DNA of 34,083 nucleotides from the NCBI GenBank assembly GCA_019113665.1, contig DXGW01000006.1, forward strand, positions 1-34,083, given 5' to 3'. Origin of the DNA: Candidatus Alistipes excrementipullorum (GTDB taxonomy: Bacteria > Bacteroidota > Bacteroidia > Bacteroidales > Rikenellaceae). Both the position numbers and the translations under genes were made by a program. This document shows, in pieces, positions 1 to 6,722 of the stretch (position 1 is the stretch's first letter; each line of letters opens with the position of its first letter). The notes under the pieces were generated by a model that saw only the letters and a program-made list of their open reading frames with translations, was not told the origin of the DNA and made no database searches.

Positions 1-35
1 TCTTTTTGGAGGCCGAAGAACAACCAAAACAATAG
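1..35 (+). CDS. C-terminal tail of another A/B-type small exported protein (partial)
   Basis: Only the last ten codons and a TAG stop are in the window (frame from base 3). They read FLEAEEQPKQ, almost the same tail as the proteins ending at 416 and 1307. The six bases between this stop and the next ATG (42) are identical to the spacers after 416 and 1307. The array therefore continues to the left of the window with at least one more member. Its type (A or B) cannot be decided from the tail alone. Confidence 0.8.
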   Translation, partial: FLEAEEQPKQ

Positions 36-46
36 CAAGCCATGAA
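10..46 (+). repeat. 37-bp junction direct repeat, copy 1
   Basis: Identical 37-base sequence at 10-46, 391-427 and 1282-1318. Each copy covers the end of one array gene (tail EEQPKQ), the TAG stop, the spacer GCAAGC and the ATGAA start of the next A-type gene. It marks the boundaries of the repeating units and is a likely place for unequal recombination. Confidence 0.9.
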
Positions 47-416
47 AAAAGCCATCATCTCCATTGCCGTAATCGTGTTGATTGCAGGAGCCGTCTTTGC
101 CGCAAGGCCGAAAACTGCATATTTCTCGGGATATACCGGATATCTCGTAAAAGAGACTTCGAACTCCAGAAGTTGTATCCGGATACCCGGAGCAGAGATT
201 TCCGTAATCACCTCACAAGGGGATACCCTGCGTACGGTATCGGACGAAATGGCCACTTTCGTATTTCCCAAAATACCGGGAGGACCTGCCACATTTAAAA
301 TCGAAGCCGAAGGCTACAAAACGTCAATTCAGATAATGGAAATAGACGCAGAAAGGGAAAAGCCTTATTTCAAACTTTTTTATCTGGAGAAGGCCGAAGA
401 ACAACCAAAACAATAG
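42..416 (+). CDS. Small exported beta-sandwich-like protein, A type, copy 1
   Basis: A 124-residue protein of unknown function. Residues 1-20 form a signal peptide ending VFA, with no lipobox cysteine, so the product should be soluble in the periplasm or secreted. Residues 24-48 differ strongly from the other A copies. Residues 50-94 (from GAEISVITSQGD to EGYKT) are nearly invariant and resemble a carboxypeptidase-regulatory-like fold: a GA-x-I strand, a turn with a small polar stretch, a PxGPA turn and a final GYK motif. A short charged tail (LEKAEEQPKQ) follows. There is one cysteine in the mature protein (Cys45). GC is low against the neighbourhood: bases 121-180 hold 25 G/C of 60. The fold is inferred from the motif pattern; the role is unknown. 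Confidence 0.85.
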   Translation: MKKAIISIAVIVLIAGAVFAARPKTAYFSGYTGYLVKETSNSRSCIRIPGAEISVITSQGDTLRTVSDEMATFVFPKIPGGPATFKIEAEGYKTSIQIMEIDAEREKPYFKLFYLEKAEEQPKQ

Positions 417-427
417 CAAGCCATGAA
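391..427 (+). repeat. 37-bp junction direct repeat, copy 2
   Basis: Second identical copy of the gene-junction repeat, spanning the end of A copy 1, the 6-base spacer and the start of A copy 2. Confidence 0.9.
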
Positions 428-821
428 GAAAGCCATCATCTCCATTGCCGTAATAGTATTGATTGTCGGTGCCGCCTTTGCAAAAAGGCCAAAGACCGCC
501 GTTTTCGTCGGGGATACCGTTTATGTCTTGAATATAATAGGCACCACAACAAATTGTATACGGATACCCGGAGCAGAGATTTCCGTAATTACTTCCCAAG
601 GGGATACCCTGCGTACCGTATCGGACGAAATGGCATCGTTTGTAATTCCAAAAATGCCCGAAGGTCCCGCCACAATCAAAATCGAGGCCGAAGGCTACAA
701 AACACTTATACAGTTGCTCGACATAAGGGCCAACCGTGCCGGCCGTTATTTCAAGCGGTTCGATATGGAGAAGGCCGAAGCCGCCGCAAACGGAGAGACG
801 GACAAGGCGGAGCAAGAGTAA
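423..821 (+). CDS. Small exported beta-sandwich-like protein, A type, copy 2
   Basis: A 132-residue paralogue of the preceding gene, starting six bases after its stop. The signal peptide (residues 1-20, ending AFA) and the core GAEISVITSQGDTLRTVSD are the same. Residues 27-48 are different (VFVGDTVYVLNIIGTTT in place of YFSGYTGYLVKETSNS), apart from the CIRIPG that leads into the core. The tail is longer than in copy 1 and reads MEKAEAAANGETDKAEQE, matching A copy 3. There is one cysteine (Cys45). This gene is the first half of the A+B unit that is repeated at 1314-2213. Function is not recognised; the product is probably periplasmic or secreted. Confidence 0.85.
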   Translation: MKKAIISIAVIVLIVGAAFAKRPKTAVFVGDTVYVLNIIGTTTNCIRIPGAEISVITSQGDTLRTVSDEMASFVIPKMPEGPATIKIEAEGYKTLIQLLDIRANRAGRYFKRFDMEKAEAAANGETDKAEQE

Positions 822-832
822 ACGACCATGGC

Positions 833-863
833 CCGGTCCCGCAGCCGCAAATTGCGGGACCGG
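833..863 (+). other. Intergenic hairpin, copy 1, between A copy 2 and B copy 1
   Basis: The arms CCGGTCCCGCA (833-843) and TGCGGGACCGG (853-863) pair perfectly over 11 bp around a 9-base loop. No T-run follows, so it does not look like a simple intrinsic terminator. A partial-termination, RNA-processing or mRNA-stability element within the operon is possible. The same structure recurs at 1718-1748. Confidence 0.75.
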
Positions 864-893
864 AAACCGGTCATAAGAATAAAGAATACGGAT

Positions 894-1307
894 ATGAGAA
901 AGACGTTATTTGCCCTGATTGCGTTGTCGGCGCTGCTTGCGGCCACAAGTCTCCCGGCCAAAGAGCCCCGCAGGCACAAAACACCGAAACCCGGATACGG
1001 TACTGTCACAGGAGACGTTACCCTGCCCGGAGAGTTCGAGGAGATGTCTCCGGGAATTTTCACAAGAGACAAGTTTCCCATAAGAGGAGCTTCGATAACG
1101 GCCATAACTTCGCAGGGCGATACGCTGCGGACCGTATCGGGTCAAATGGGCGAATACGCCTTCGGCCGCGTCCCGGAGGGCAAGCTCGCCATGCGCGTCG
1201 AGGCCAAGGGATACAAGACACAGATAGCAATCAAGGAGGTAATTAAGAACCAGACCACTTGTCAATATTTCGATATGGAAAAGGCCGAAGAACAACCAAA
1301 ACAATAG
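894..1307 (+). CDS. Small exported beta-sandwich-like protein, B type, copy 1
   Basis: A 137-residue protein. I chose the ATG at 894 because it begins a clear signal peptide (MRKTLFALIALSALLAATSL, cleavage near LPA/K) that is repeated in B copy 2; an in-frame ATG at 828 would bury it and would run through the hairpin. The mature protein begins with a basic Pro/Lys stretch and a YGTVTG strand (residues 35-40). A variable region (41-62) and the core GASITAITSQGDTLRTVS to EAKGYKTQ (65-110) follow. The tail, EKAEEQPKQ, is the same as in A copy 1. Unlike the A genes its GC is high (bases 1141-1200 hold 41 G/C of 60). The YGTVTG start and the core parallel the N-terminal domain of the outer-membrane protein at 2308. 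Function is unknown. Confidence 0.85.
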   Translation: MRKTLFALIALSALLAATSLPAKEPRRHKTPKPGYGTVTGDVTLPGEFEEMSPGIFTRDKFPIRGASITAITSQGDTLRTVSGQMGEYAFGRVPEGKLAMRVEAKGYKTQIAIKEVIKNQTTCQYFDMEKAEEQPKQ

Positions 1308-1318
1308 CAAGCCATGAA
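1282..1318 (+). repeat. 37-bp junction direct repeat, copy 3
   Basis: Third identical copy, here joining the end of B copy 1 to the start of A copy 3. The same junction follows both an A and a B gene, which suggests exchange of ends between units. Confidence 0.9.
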
Positions 1319-1706
1319 GAAAGCCATCATTTCCATTGCCATAATAGTGTTGATTGCCGGGGCCGCCTTTGCAGAAAGGCCAAAGACAGCCGTTTTCGTC
1401 GGTTGTACCGGATATCTTATATCAGAGACCCAAAAAATAGCTACTCAAATACACGGAGCAGAGATTTCCGTAATTACTTCCCAAGGGGATACCCTGCGTA
1501 CTGTATCGGACGAAACGGCGTCGTTTGTAATTCCCCAAACGCCCGAAGGTCCTGCAACAGTAAAGGTAGAGGCCGAAGGCTATAAAACACAGATACAGAT
1601 ACTCGATATAAGGGCCAACCGTGCCGGCCGTTATGTCAAAAATTTCTTTTTGGAGAAGGCCGAAGCCGCGGCAAACGGAGAGACGGACAAGCCAAAGCAG
1701 GAATAA
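1314..1706 (+). CDS. Small exported beta-sandwich-like protein, A type, copy 3
   Basis: A 130-residue paralogue, six bases downstream of B copy 1. The signal peptide matches A copies 1 and 2 (ends AFA, residue 20). Residues 27-48 are again unlike the other two (VFVGCTGYLISETQKIAT), and the only cysteine of the mature protein is at residue 31 instead of 45. The core GAEISVITSQGDTLRTVSD is unchanged, followed by PEGPATVKVEAEGYKTQ and a segment (ILDIRANRAGRY) shared with copy 2. The tail, LEKAEAAANGETDKPKQE, is close to copy 2. This is the first half of the second A+B unit. No enzymatic motif is visible. Confidence 0.85.
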   Translation: MKKAIISIAIIVLIAGAAFAERPKTAVFVGCTGYLISETQKIATQIHGAEISVITSQGDTLRTVSDETASFVIPQTPEGPATVKVEAEGYKTQIQILDIRANRAGRYVKNFFLEKAEAAANGETDKPKQE

Positions 1707-1717
1707 ACGACCAAAGT

Positions 1718-1748
1718 CCGGTCCCGCAGCCGGAAACTGCGGGGCCGG
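1718..1748 (+). other. Intergenic hairpin, copy 2, between A copy 3 and B copy 2
   Basis: The arms CCGGTCCCGCAG (1718-1729) and CTGCGGGGCCGG (1737-1748) pair over 12 positions around a 7-base loop. Against copy 1 the stem has one change (A to G) that turns a T-A pair into a G-U wobble, and the loop has changed, while the pairing is kept. This suggests the structure matters as RNA. Confidence 0.75.
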
Positions 1749-1772
1749 AAACCGGTCATAAAGGATACGGAT

Positions 1773-2213
1773 ATGAGAAAGACGTTATTTGCCCTGATTG
1801 CGCTGTCGGCGCTGCTTGCGGCCACAAGTCTCCCGGCCAAAGAGCCCCGCAACCCTAAAACACCAAAACCCGGATACGGTACTGTCACGGGAAGAACCAC
1901 AACGCCACAAGAGTTCAGGCCGGGGGGTTCGCCGTACGAGAGGACATTCACACCGATAAGAGGAGCCTCGATAACGGCCATAACCTCGCAGGGCGACACA
2001 CTGCGGGACATATCCGATCAAATAGGGATATACGCCCTCGGCCGCGTCCCGGAGGGTAAAATTATCATTCGTGTCGAAGCCAAGGGCTACAAGACACAGA
2101 TAGCAATCAAGGAGGTCGTCAAAAACCGTACACTCGGTGCGGATTTCGAGATGGAGAAGGCCGAATCCCCGCAACCGGCAGGCGGAGAGCCGGCAAATGC
2201 AACCGGAAAGTAA
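1773..2213 (+). CDS. Small exported beta-sandwich-like protein, B type, copy 2
   Basis: A 146-residue protein with the same signal peptide and basic start as B copy 1 (identical through residue 26). The YGTVTG strand and the core GASITAITSQGDTLRDIS to EAKGYKTQIAIKEV are retained. The middle (residues 41-62) differs almost completely (TTTPQEFRPGGSPYERTFTP), and so does the tail (ESPQPAGGEPANATGK). The mature protein has no cysteine. It is the last small protein of the array and lies 94 bases upstream of the outer-membrane barrel gene on the same strand, with no obvious promoter between them, so the two are probably co-transcribed. Function is unknown. Confidence 0.85.
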   Translation: MRKTLFALIALSALLAATSLPAKEPRNPKTPKPGYGTVTGRTTTPQEFRPGGSPYERTFTPIRGASITAITSQGDTLRDISDQIGIYALGRVPEGKIIIRVEAKGYKTQIAIKEVVKNRTLGADFEMEKAESPQPAGGEPANATGK

Positions 2214-2307
2214 GCACCGGCCAGTTTGCGCCGCATACCGCTGACGGGCAACCGGCAGACCGGGCAAGACCCGAAACAGATACCACGACAATCAACACCC
2301 CGAGAGA

Positions 2308-5202
2308 ATGAAGACCCACACACATGCAATATTGACGGCCGCCCTGCTGCTGACCACGGCCGTCTACGGCGGGACACTGCCCGAACGGCAGCAACAGAGT
2401 CCGCAACGGAATACGTCGCAGAGCACGACGCCGCAACCGTCACCGGCCAGGCCGTCACCGCAGTCCGCACACACGCCGCAGGGCGAATACGGGTCGGTAA
2501 CGGGTCTTGTCGAGTGCCGGAGCGACTCGACGACATACGTATTGGGGCAGGTCAACGTCAAGGGCGTATTCGGCGGGCGCGACACGCTCTACACCTACAC
2601 GCTCAACAACGGAATCTTCACCTTCGAGCGTGCGCTGCCGGGAAAGGCCACCATAACCGTCTCGCACATAGGCTACAAGAGCGTCTCCAAGAGTTTCACG
2701 GTCGAGGCCGGCAAGCGGGCGTCGCTCATCTTCCCGCTGCGCGAGGACCTCACCGGCATCGAGGCGGTGAAGGTCGAGACTCGCGTGCCGTTCTACACCA
2801 CCAAGGGCGATACGGTTGTCTACAATGCCGCCGCCGTAAGCACGCTGGCCGACGACCGCGCCATCGACATACTGAAACAGATGCCCGGAGTGTCGATAAG
2901 CGACAACAAGGTGACTGTCTTCGGCGAAGAGATCGTACGCTCATACGTCAACGACAAGCAGCTCTTCGCCGACGGTGCCGTGAAGGCCCTGAGCACGCTG
3001 ATGGCCGGCGACGTGCTCAACATCGAGGTCTACGACGAGGTGGCCCTCAGCGAACGGCTCAAGGGGCGGACCGACAGCTCAAAGAAGGAGCGCGTGATGA
3101 ACATCAAGACGCGCAAGCCCATGTCGGCCGTAATCGACGCATACCTGGCCGCAAGCATCGGCCGCGACCTCAACGAGACGGCATACGGCGACCCCAAATG
3201 GCGCTATGCCGCAAACGGCTCGTTCGGATTCTACTCCGAGCGGCTCAACAGCGACACCCGCTTCACCGCAAACAACATAAACTTCACGTCGCTGCAGAAC
3301 CTCGACAACATGTCGCCGGACGGCGGCTCGTCACTGCGCAACTTCACGAACATATCCACCAACAACTCCATATTTTTCGGCGAGAGGTGGAAGGAGACGA
3401 GCATCTCGATGAACTACGAGTACAAGAACGACTACCAGCGCGAACTCTCGGGCAACGAAACGGAGTATTTCGCCTCGGAGGATTACCTCTCGCGGTCGAG
3501 TAACGATTCGAGCGAGTCGGTAAACTATCTCTCGTCCCACGAATTCGGTCTCTTCGGCGACGTCAAGACCGGAGCCGCAGGCACCATCCAAGCCAGCATC
3601 TATCTCACACTCGACAACAGCCGCAGCCACCAGTCGTACCTCAGCGAGGAGACAATCTCGACCGCCGAGGGCGACAACCGGATAACCGACGACAACTTCA
3701 CGCGCGACAGCAGGCGCAACTACTCCATACGGCCGCGCCTCACCTATTCGCCGCTGGCACAGCGCAACACGCTCATAAGCCCCTACATCAACGCGTCGTT
3801 CGACTACTCGCACAACGACGGCTCGACACTGCGGCGCGAAGATCTCTCGTCGTCGCCCGACAAGCTGGAACTGCGGTCGTCACCGCTGGGGTACAGCCGC
3901 AACTTCACGGCCGAAGCCGGCGCATCGATGAATGTATCGGGAGCCAAACGCCGCACCTCGGTCAAAGCCTTGTACTCGGTGAACTACCGTTACGACAAGA
4001 CACGGCAGTACACCTACAACTACTTTCCCGATCCCGACAAGCCGCTGATCGACACGGCCAACACCCGCAACTTCACATACGACTACTGGACGCACAGGGC
4101 CTCGCTGATTGTCAACAACTCGTCGCACATGATGAGAGGCCTGTCCATATATGCCGGGCTCGACTTCACCGTGTCCAGTCCCGTGAAGCGCGAGTCGTTC
4201 CCCGAACTGCGCAGTTTCGGCAGCGAGTTCTACGCCATACTGCCGCGCGTACGGATCACGCTGACACCCAAAAAGGACCGTACGCGAACGTACATGCTCG
4301 ATTACAGCACCTCGGCGGCAGCCCCGTCGATCGAGCAGCTGACGCCCCGCATCGACAACAGCAACCAGCTCTCGCTCACGGCCGGAAATCCCGACCTCAA
4401 GCAGTCGTACACGCACAATCTCTCACTCGCGGTCCCGCTGTTCGGGAACAACGAGAAGACGAGGCGGGCGGGCCGCAGCATGGTGTTCATGGCCTCCGCC
4501 GTCCTCACGCAGAACCCCATAGCCAGCCGCAGCCATTTCTTCGCCGAAGCCACGACGCTGCCGCAGTACGACGATTTCGTCGCCCCGCAGTTCAGTACGC
4601 TCTACACCTACGAGAACATCGACATGCTGAACACGAACGTGAGCGCAAGCCTCTCGTTCATGACCAACATACGCAAGATCAACACGCGAATCAGTACCTC
4701 GGCAATATATAACTACTTCCGGTCGGGTTCATATCTGGGCGAACAGCTGAACGTGAACAGCACCAACATGGCGAAAGTGTCGTTGTCGGTGTACACCACC
4801 CTGTTCAAGCAGCTGAAGCTAAGCCTCTCGACGGCGGACTCCTACAACGACTCGCACAACACCCTCAACCGCGACAACCGCTACATGTTGCTGACATGCA
4901 ATGCCGTCATCGCATACCGGCACCCCAAACACTTTTATGCACTCGTCTCCTACAAAGGACAATTCTACCGTTTCATCACCGACACTGGCCGAAACCTCGA
5001 CAACCACGGACTCAACGCCGAGGCGGGCGTGCGGCTGTTCAAGCGCAGGCTCGACCTCAAGGTCGGCGTCTACGACATTCTGAACCGCCAGACCGGCTTC
5101 CAGAGCGTGATGACGCCAGAGTACATGCGCAATTCGTGGAACCCCACATTCGGGCGCTACTGGCTGGTGACGGCCGCCTTCGTCTTCAACGGCTCGAAGT
5201 AA
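2308..5202 (+). CDS. Outer-membrane beta-barrel protein, TonB-receptor-like, with N-terminal carboxypeptidase-regulatory-like domain
   Basis: A 964-residue protein. Domains in order: signal peptide (1 to about 20); a Gln/Ser/Thr/Pro-rich linker (about 23-59); a carboxypeptidase-regulatory-like domain (about 60-145; YGSVTG strand, NNGIFTFERALPG turn, HIGYKS strand); a plug-like segment (about 155-255, with ILKQMPGVSI and VNDKQLF); then a long barrel rich in alternating aromatic and polar strands to the C-terminus. This is the layout of the Bacteroidota outer-membrane barrel family related to TonB-dependent receptors (OMP_b-brl_3-like). I see no convincing TonB box and no SusD partner gene. Its regulatory-like domain resembles the B-type proteins encoded just upstream, so the array and this barrel probably work together. 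The substrate is unknown; transport or assembly are both possible. Confidence 0.85.
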   Translation: MKTHTHAILTAALLLTTAVYGGTLPERQQQSPQRNTSQSTTPQPSPARPSPQSAHTPQGEYGSVTGLVECRSDSTTYVLGQVNVKGVFGGRDTLYTYTLNNGIFTFERALPGKATITVSHIGYKSVSKSFTVEAGKRASLIFPLREDLTGIEAVKVETRVPFYTTKGDTVVYNAAAVSTLADDRAIDILKQMPGVSISDNKVTVFGEEIVRSYVNDKQLFADGAVKALSTLMAGDVLNIEVYDEVALSERLKGRTDSSKKERVMNIKTRKPMSAVIDAYLAASIGRDLNETAYGDPKWRYAANGSFGFYSERLNSDTRFTANNINFTSLQNLDNMSPDGGSSLRNFTNISTNNSIFFGERWKETSISMNYEYKNDYQRELSGNETEYFASEDYLSRSSNDSSESVNYLSSHEFGLFGDVKTGAAGTIQASIYLTLDNSRSHQSYLSEETISTAEGDNRITDDNFTRDSRRNYSIRPRLTYSPLAQRNTLISPYINASFDYSHNDGSTLRREDLSSSPDKLELRSSPLGYSRNFTAEAGASMNVSGAKRRTSVKALYSVNYRYDKTRQYTYNYFPDPDKPLIDTANTRNFTYDYWTHRASLIVNNSSHMMRGLSIYAGLDFTVSSPVKRESFPELRSFGSEFYAILPRVRITLTPKKDRTRTYMLDYSTSAAAPSIEQLTPRIDNSNQLSLTAGNPDLKQSYTHNLSLAVPLFGNNEKTRRAGRSMVFMASAVLTQNPIASRSHFFAEATTLPQYDDFVAPQFSTLYTYENIDMLNTNVSASLSFMTNIRKINTRISTSAIYNYFRSGSYLGEQLNVNSTNMAKVSLSVYTTLFKQLKLSLSTADSYNDSHNTLNRDNRYMLLTCNAVIAYRHPKHFYALVSYKGQFYRFITDTGRNLDNHGLNAEAGVRLFKRRLDLKVGVYDILNRQTGFQSVMTPEYMRNSWNPTFGRYWLVTAAFVFNGSK

Positions 5203-5355
5203 CGGCCTGCCGCCGCAGACAGTCCCGCACGGCACTCCGAGGCGCAGCGGCCGCAGCTCCGCCGGCACGCCGGACAGGCGAACGACGATGACGCACCGCA
5301 GGCCGCAAAAGAGCCCGTACCAGCACCACGGCCGCACCAAAAAGATGCCGAAAAT

Positions 5356-5386
5356 TTTGTTTTCCCGGGAGTTTTGGCTATCTTCG
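5356..5386 (+). promoter_or_regulatory. Bacteroidetes-type promoter of rplY
   Basis: A -33 TTTG (5356-5359), 19 bases, then TATCTTCG (5379-5386), close to the TAnnTTTG consensus of the Bacteroidetes primary sigma factor. The start of transcription is expected near 5393, giving a leader of about 80 bases before the ATG at 5472. Confidence 0.65.
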
Positions 5387-5412
5387 CGGCGAAAATCAGG
5401 CATTTATGGGGG

Positions 5413-5447
5413 CCGCCCTGCGGGGGCGGACTGAGTGATGCCGCAGG
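5413..5447 (+). promoter_or_regulatory. Structured leader of rplY with possible pseudoknot
   Basis: A 6-bp hairpin CCGCCC (5413-5418) / GGGCGG (5424-5429) has the loop TGCGG. The loop with its flanks (CCTGCGG, 5417-5423) is complementary to CCGCAGG (5441-5447). Loop pairing would form an H-type pseudoknot; the full 7-bp pairing would compete with the hairpin. Such an arrangement in a ribosomal-protein leader could mediate autoregulation by L25, but this is inference. Confidence 0.4.
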
Positions 5448-5471
5448 TAACACATTAAATTACAACAAACT

Positions 5472-6038
5472 ATGAAAACCATTCAAATCAAAACCGTTAA
5501 GCGCGACGACTTCGGCAAGAAGGCCGCAAAATCGGTTCGCCGTGAAGGCATGATCCCCTGCGTACTCTACGGAGGCGAGGCTGCCGAGTCGTTCTCGGTA
5601 AACGTAAAGGACGTTAAGGCCCTTATCTACACTCCCAACTCGTACATCGTCGAGATCGACATCGACGGCAAGGTAGAGAAGGCCGTAATGCGTGACGTTC
5701 AGTTCCACCCCGTACGCGAGGAGATTCTCCACATCGACTTCTACCGTGTACAGGAGGGCAAGCCCGTTGCCATCACGATTCCCGTACGTCTGACCGGTAA
5801 CGCCGAAGGCGTAAAGGTCGGCGGTAAGCTCGTTCTGTCGGCCCGCAAGCTCACAGTCAGCGGCATGCTCGACAAGCTGCCCGACGAACTGCTGGTTGAC
5901 GTTACGCCCCTGCAGGTAGGCCACACGATCTTCGTGGGCGACCTCAAGTTCGAAGGACTCAAGTTCATCACCCCTGCAACGACTGCCGTTTGCGCCGTAC
6001 GCGTAACCCGTGCTTCGCGCGGTGCCGCTCAGGAATAA
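5472..6038 (+). CDS. rplY: 50S ribosomal protein L25, Ctc/TL5 long form
   Basis: A 188-residue protein that binds 5S rRNA in the large ribosomal subunit. The N-terminal L25 beta-barrel (about residues 1-90; REGMIPCVLYGG, FHPVREEILHIDFYRV) is followed by the C-terminal TL5/Ctc beta domain (IPVRLTGNAEGVKVGG, LDKLPDELLVDV, GHTIFVGDLK). The length fits the long Ctc form and not the short E. coli L25. The start at 5472 (ACAAACT before ATG, no Shine-Dalgarno) is typical of Bacteroidota. It has its own promoter and structured leader and is followed 11 bases later by pth, a pairing common in bacteria. Confidence 0.95.
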   Translation: MKTIQIKTVKRDDFGKKAAKSVRREGMIPCVLYGGEAAESFSVNVKDVKALIYTPNSYIVEIDIDGKVEKAVMRDVQFHPVREEILHIDFYRVQEGKPVAITIPVRLTGNAEGVKVGGKLVLSARKLTVSGMLDKLPDELLVDVTPLQVGHTIFVGDLKFEGLKFITPATTAVCAVRVTRASRGAAQE

Positions 6039-6049
6039 ACGGTTAATCC

Positions 6050-6613
6050 ATGAAATACCTGATTGTTGGGCTGGGAAACATCGGAGCCGAATACGCCGAA
6101 ACCCGCCACAACATAGGATTCAAAGTGTTGGACGCCTTGGCCGAGGCGTCCAACCTTACATTTACGGCAGGACGTTACGGCTCCACCGCAACGCTGAAAT
6201 ACAAGGGACGTACGCTCATACTGCTCAAGCCGTCGACCTACATGAACCTCTCGGGCAAGGCCGTCAGATACTGGCTCGATGCCGAAAAGATCGACCGCGG
6301 GAACCTGCTGATCATAGTCGACGACATAGCTCTCCCGTTCGGGACCTTCAGAATGAGGCCCAAAGGCAGCGCCGGAGGACACAACGGACTGAAGAACATA
6401 AACGAAATGCTCGGAACCGAGGAGTATGCCCGTATCCGTTTCGGCATAGGCGGCAACTTCGCCCGCGGACAGCAGGTCGACTATGTCCTCGGCCATTGGA
6501 CCGATGAAGAGCAGAAAGCCCTGCCCGAACGACTCAAGACCTTCGGCGACGCCATTCTGTCGTTCGCGACAGTCGGGGCCGAAAGGACGCAGAACCTCTA
6601 CAACAACAAATAA
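6050..6613 (+). CDS. pth: Peptidyl-tRNA hydrolase
   Basis: A 187-residue cytoplasmic enzyme that hydrolyses the ester bond of peptidyl-tRNAs released from stalled ribosomes and so recycles tRNA. The family motifs are present: the GLGNIG start with Asn10, the catalytic His20 in RHNIGF, KPSTYMNLSG, VDDIALPFG, and GSAGGHNGLKNI. The length is usual for the family. It lies 11 bases after rplY and is followed by a hairpin terminator, so rplY-pth appears to be a two-gene operon. Confidence 0.96.
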   Translation: MKYLIVGLGNIGAEYAETRHNIGFKVLDALAEASNLTFTAGRYGSTATLKYKGRTLILLKPSTYMNLSGKAVRYWLDAEKIDRGNLLIIVDDIALPFGTFRMRPKGSAGGHNGLKNINEMLGTEEYARIRFGIGGNFARGQQVDYVLGHWTDEEQKALPERLKTFGDAILSFATVGAERTQNLYNNK

Positions 6614-6631
6614 TACAGGCCAAACATGAAC

Positions 6632-6668
6632 AAACTGCGACCTCCCGTCAATGGTGAGGCCGCAGTTT
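6632..6668 (+). terminator. Terminator-like hairpin after pth
   Basis: Inverted arms 6632-6644 (AAACTGCGACCTC) and 6656-6668 (GAGGCCGCAGTTT) form a 13-position stem with one mismatch and an 11-base loop. They are followed by a short T-run (GTTTT, 6671-6675). This fits termination of the rplY-pth transcript. Confidence 0.65.
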
Positions 6669-6722
6669 CCGTTTTCGGGCAGGCAGGCTGCATGTCCCGC
6701 AAAACACAAGTATTGCGGCGCG

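Larger units (their letters stand above)
423..2213 (+). repeat. Tandem duplication of an A+B two-gene unit
   Basis: The unit 423-1307 (A copy 2, hairpin spacer, B copy 1) is followed by 1314-2213 (A copy 3, hairpin spacer, B copy 2). Gene order, signal-peptide coding sequence, spacer sequence and core domains correspond throughout. The differences concentrate in the segment between the signal peptide and the core of each protein, and in the tails. This is direct evidence of duplication of about 890 bases followed by uneven divergence. Confidence 0.9.

Noticed and set aside
828..893. Upstream in-frame ATG for B copy 1
   Set aside because: It would place a basic stretch before the signal peptide and cover the conserved hairpin; B copy 2 has no corresponding extension.
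2226..3503. 425-codon + strand frame overlapping the barrel gene
   Set aside because: It has an Arg/His/Gln-rich composition without motifs, while the overlapping frame has a signal peptide and a clear outer-membrane layout.
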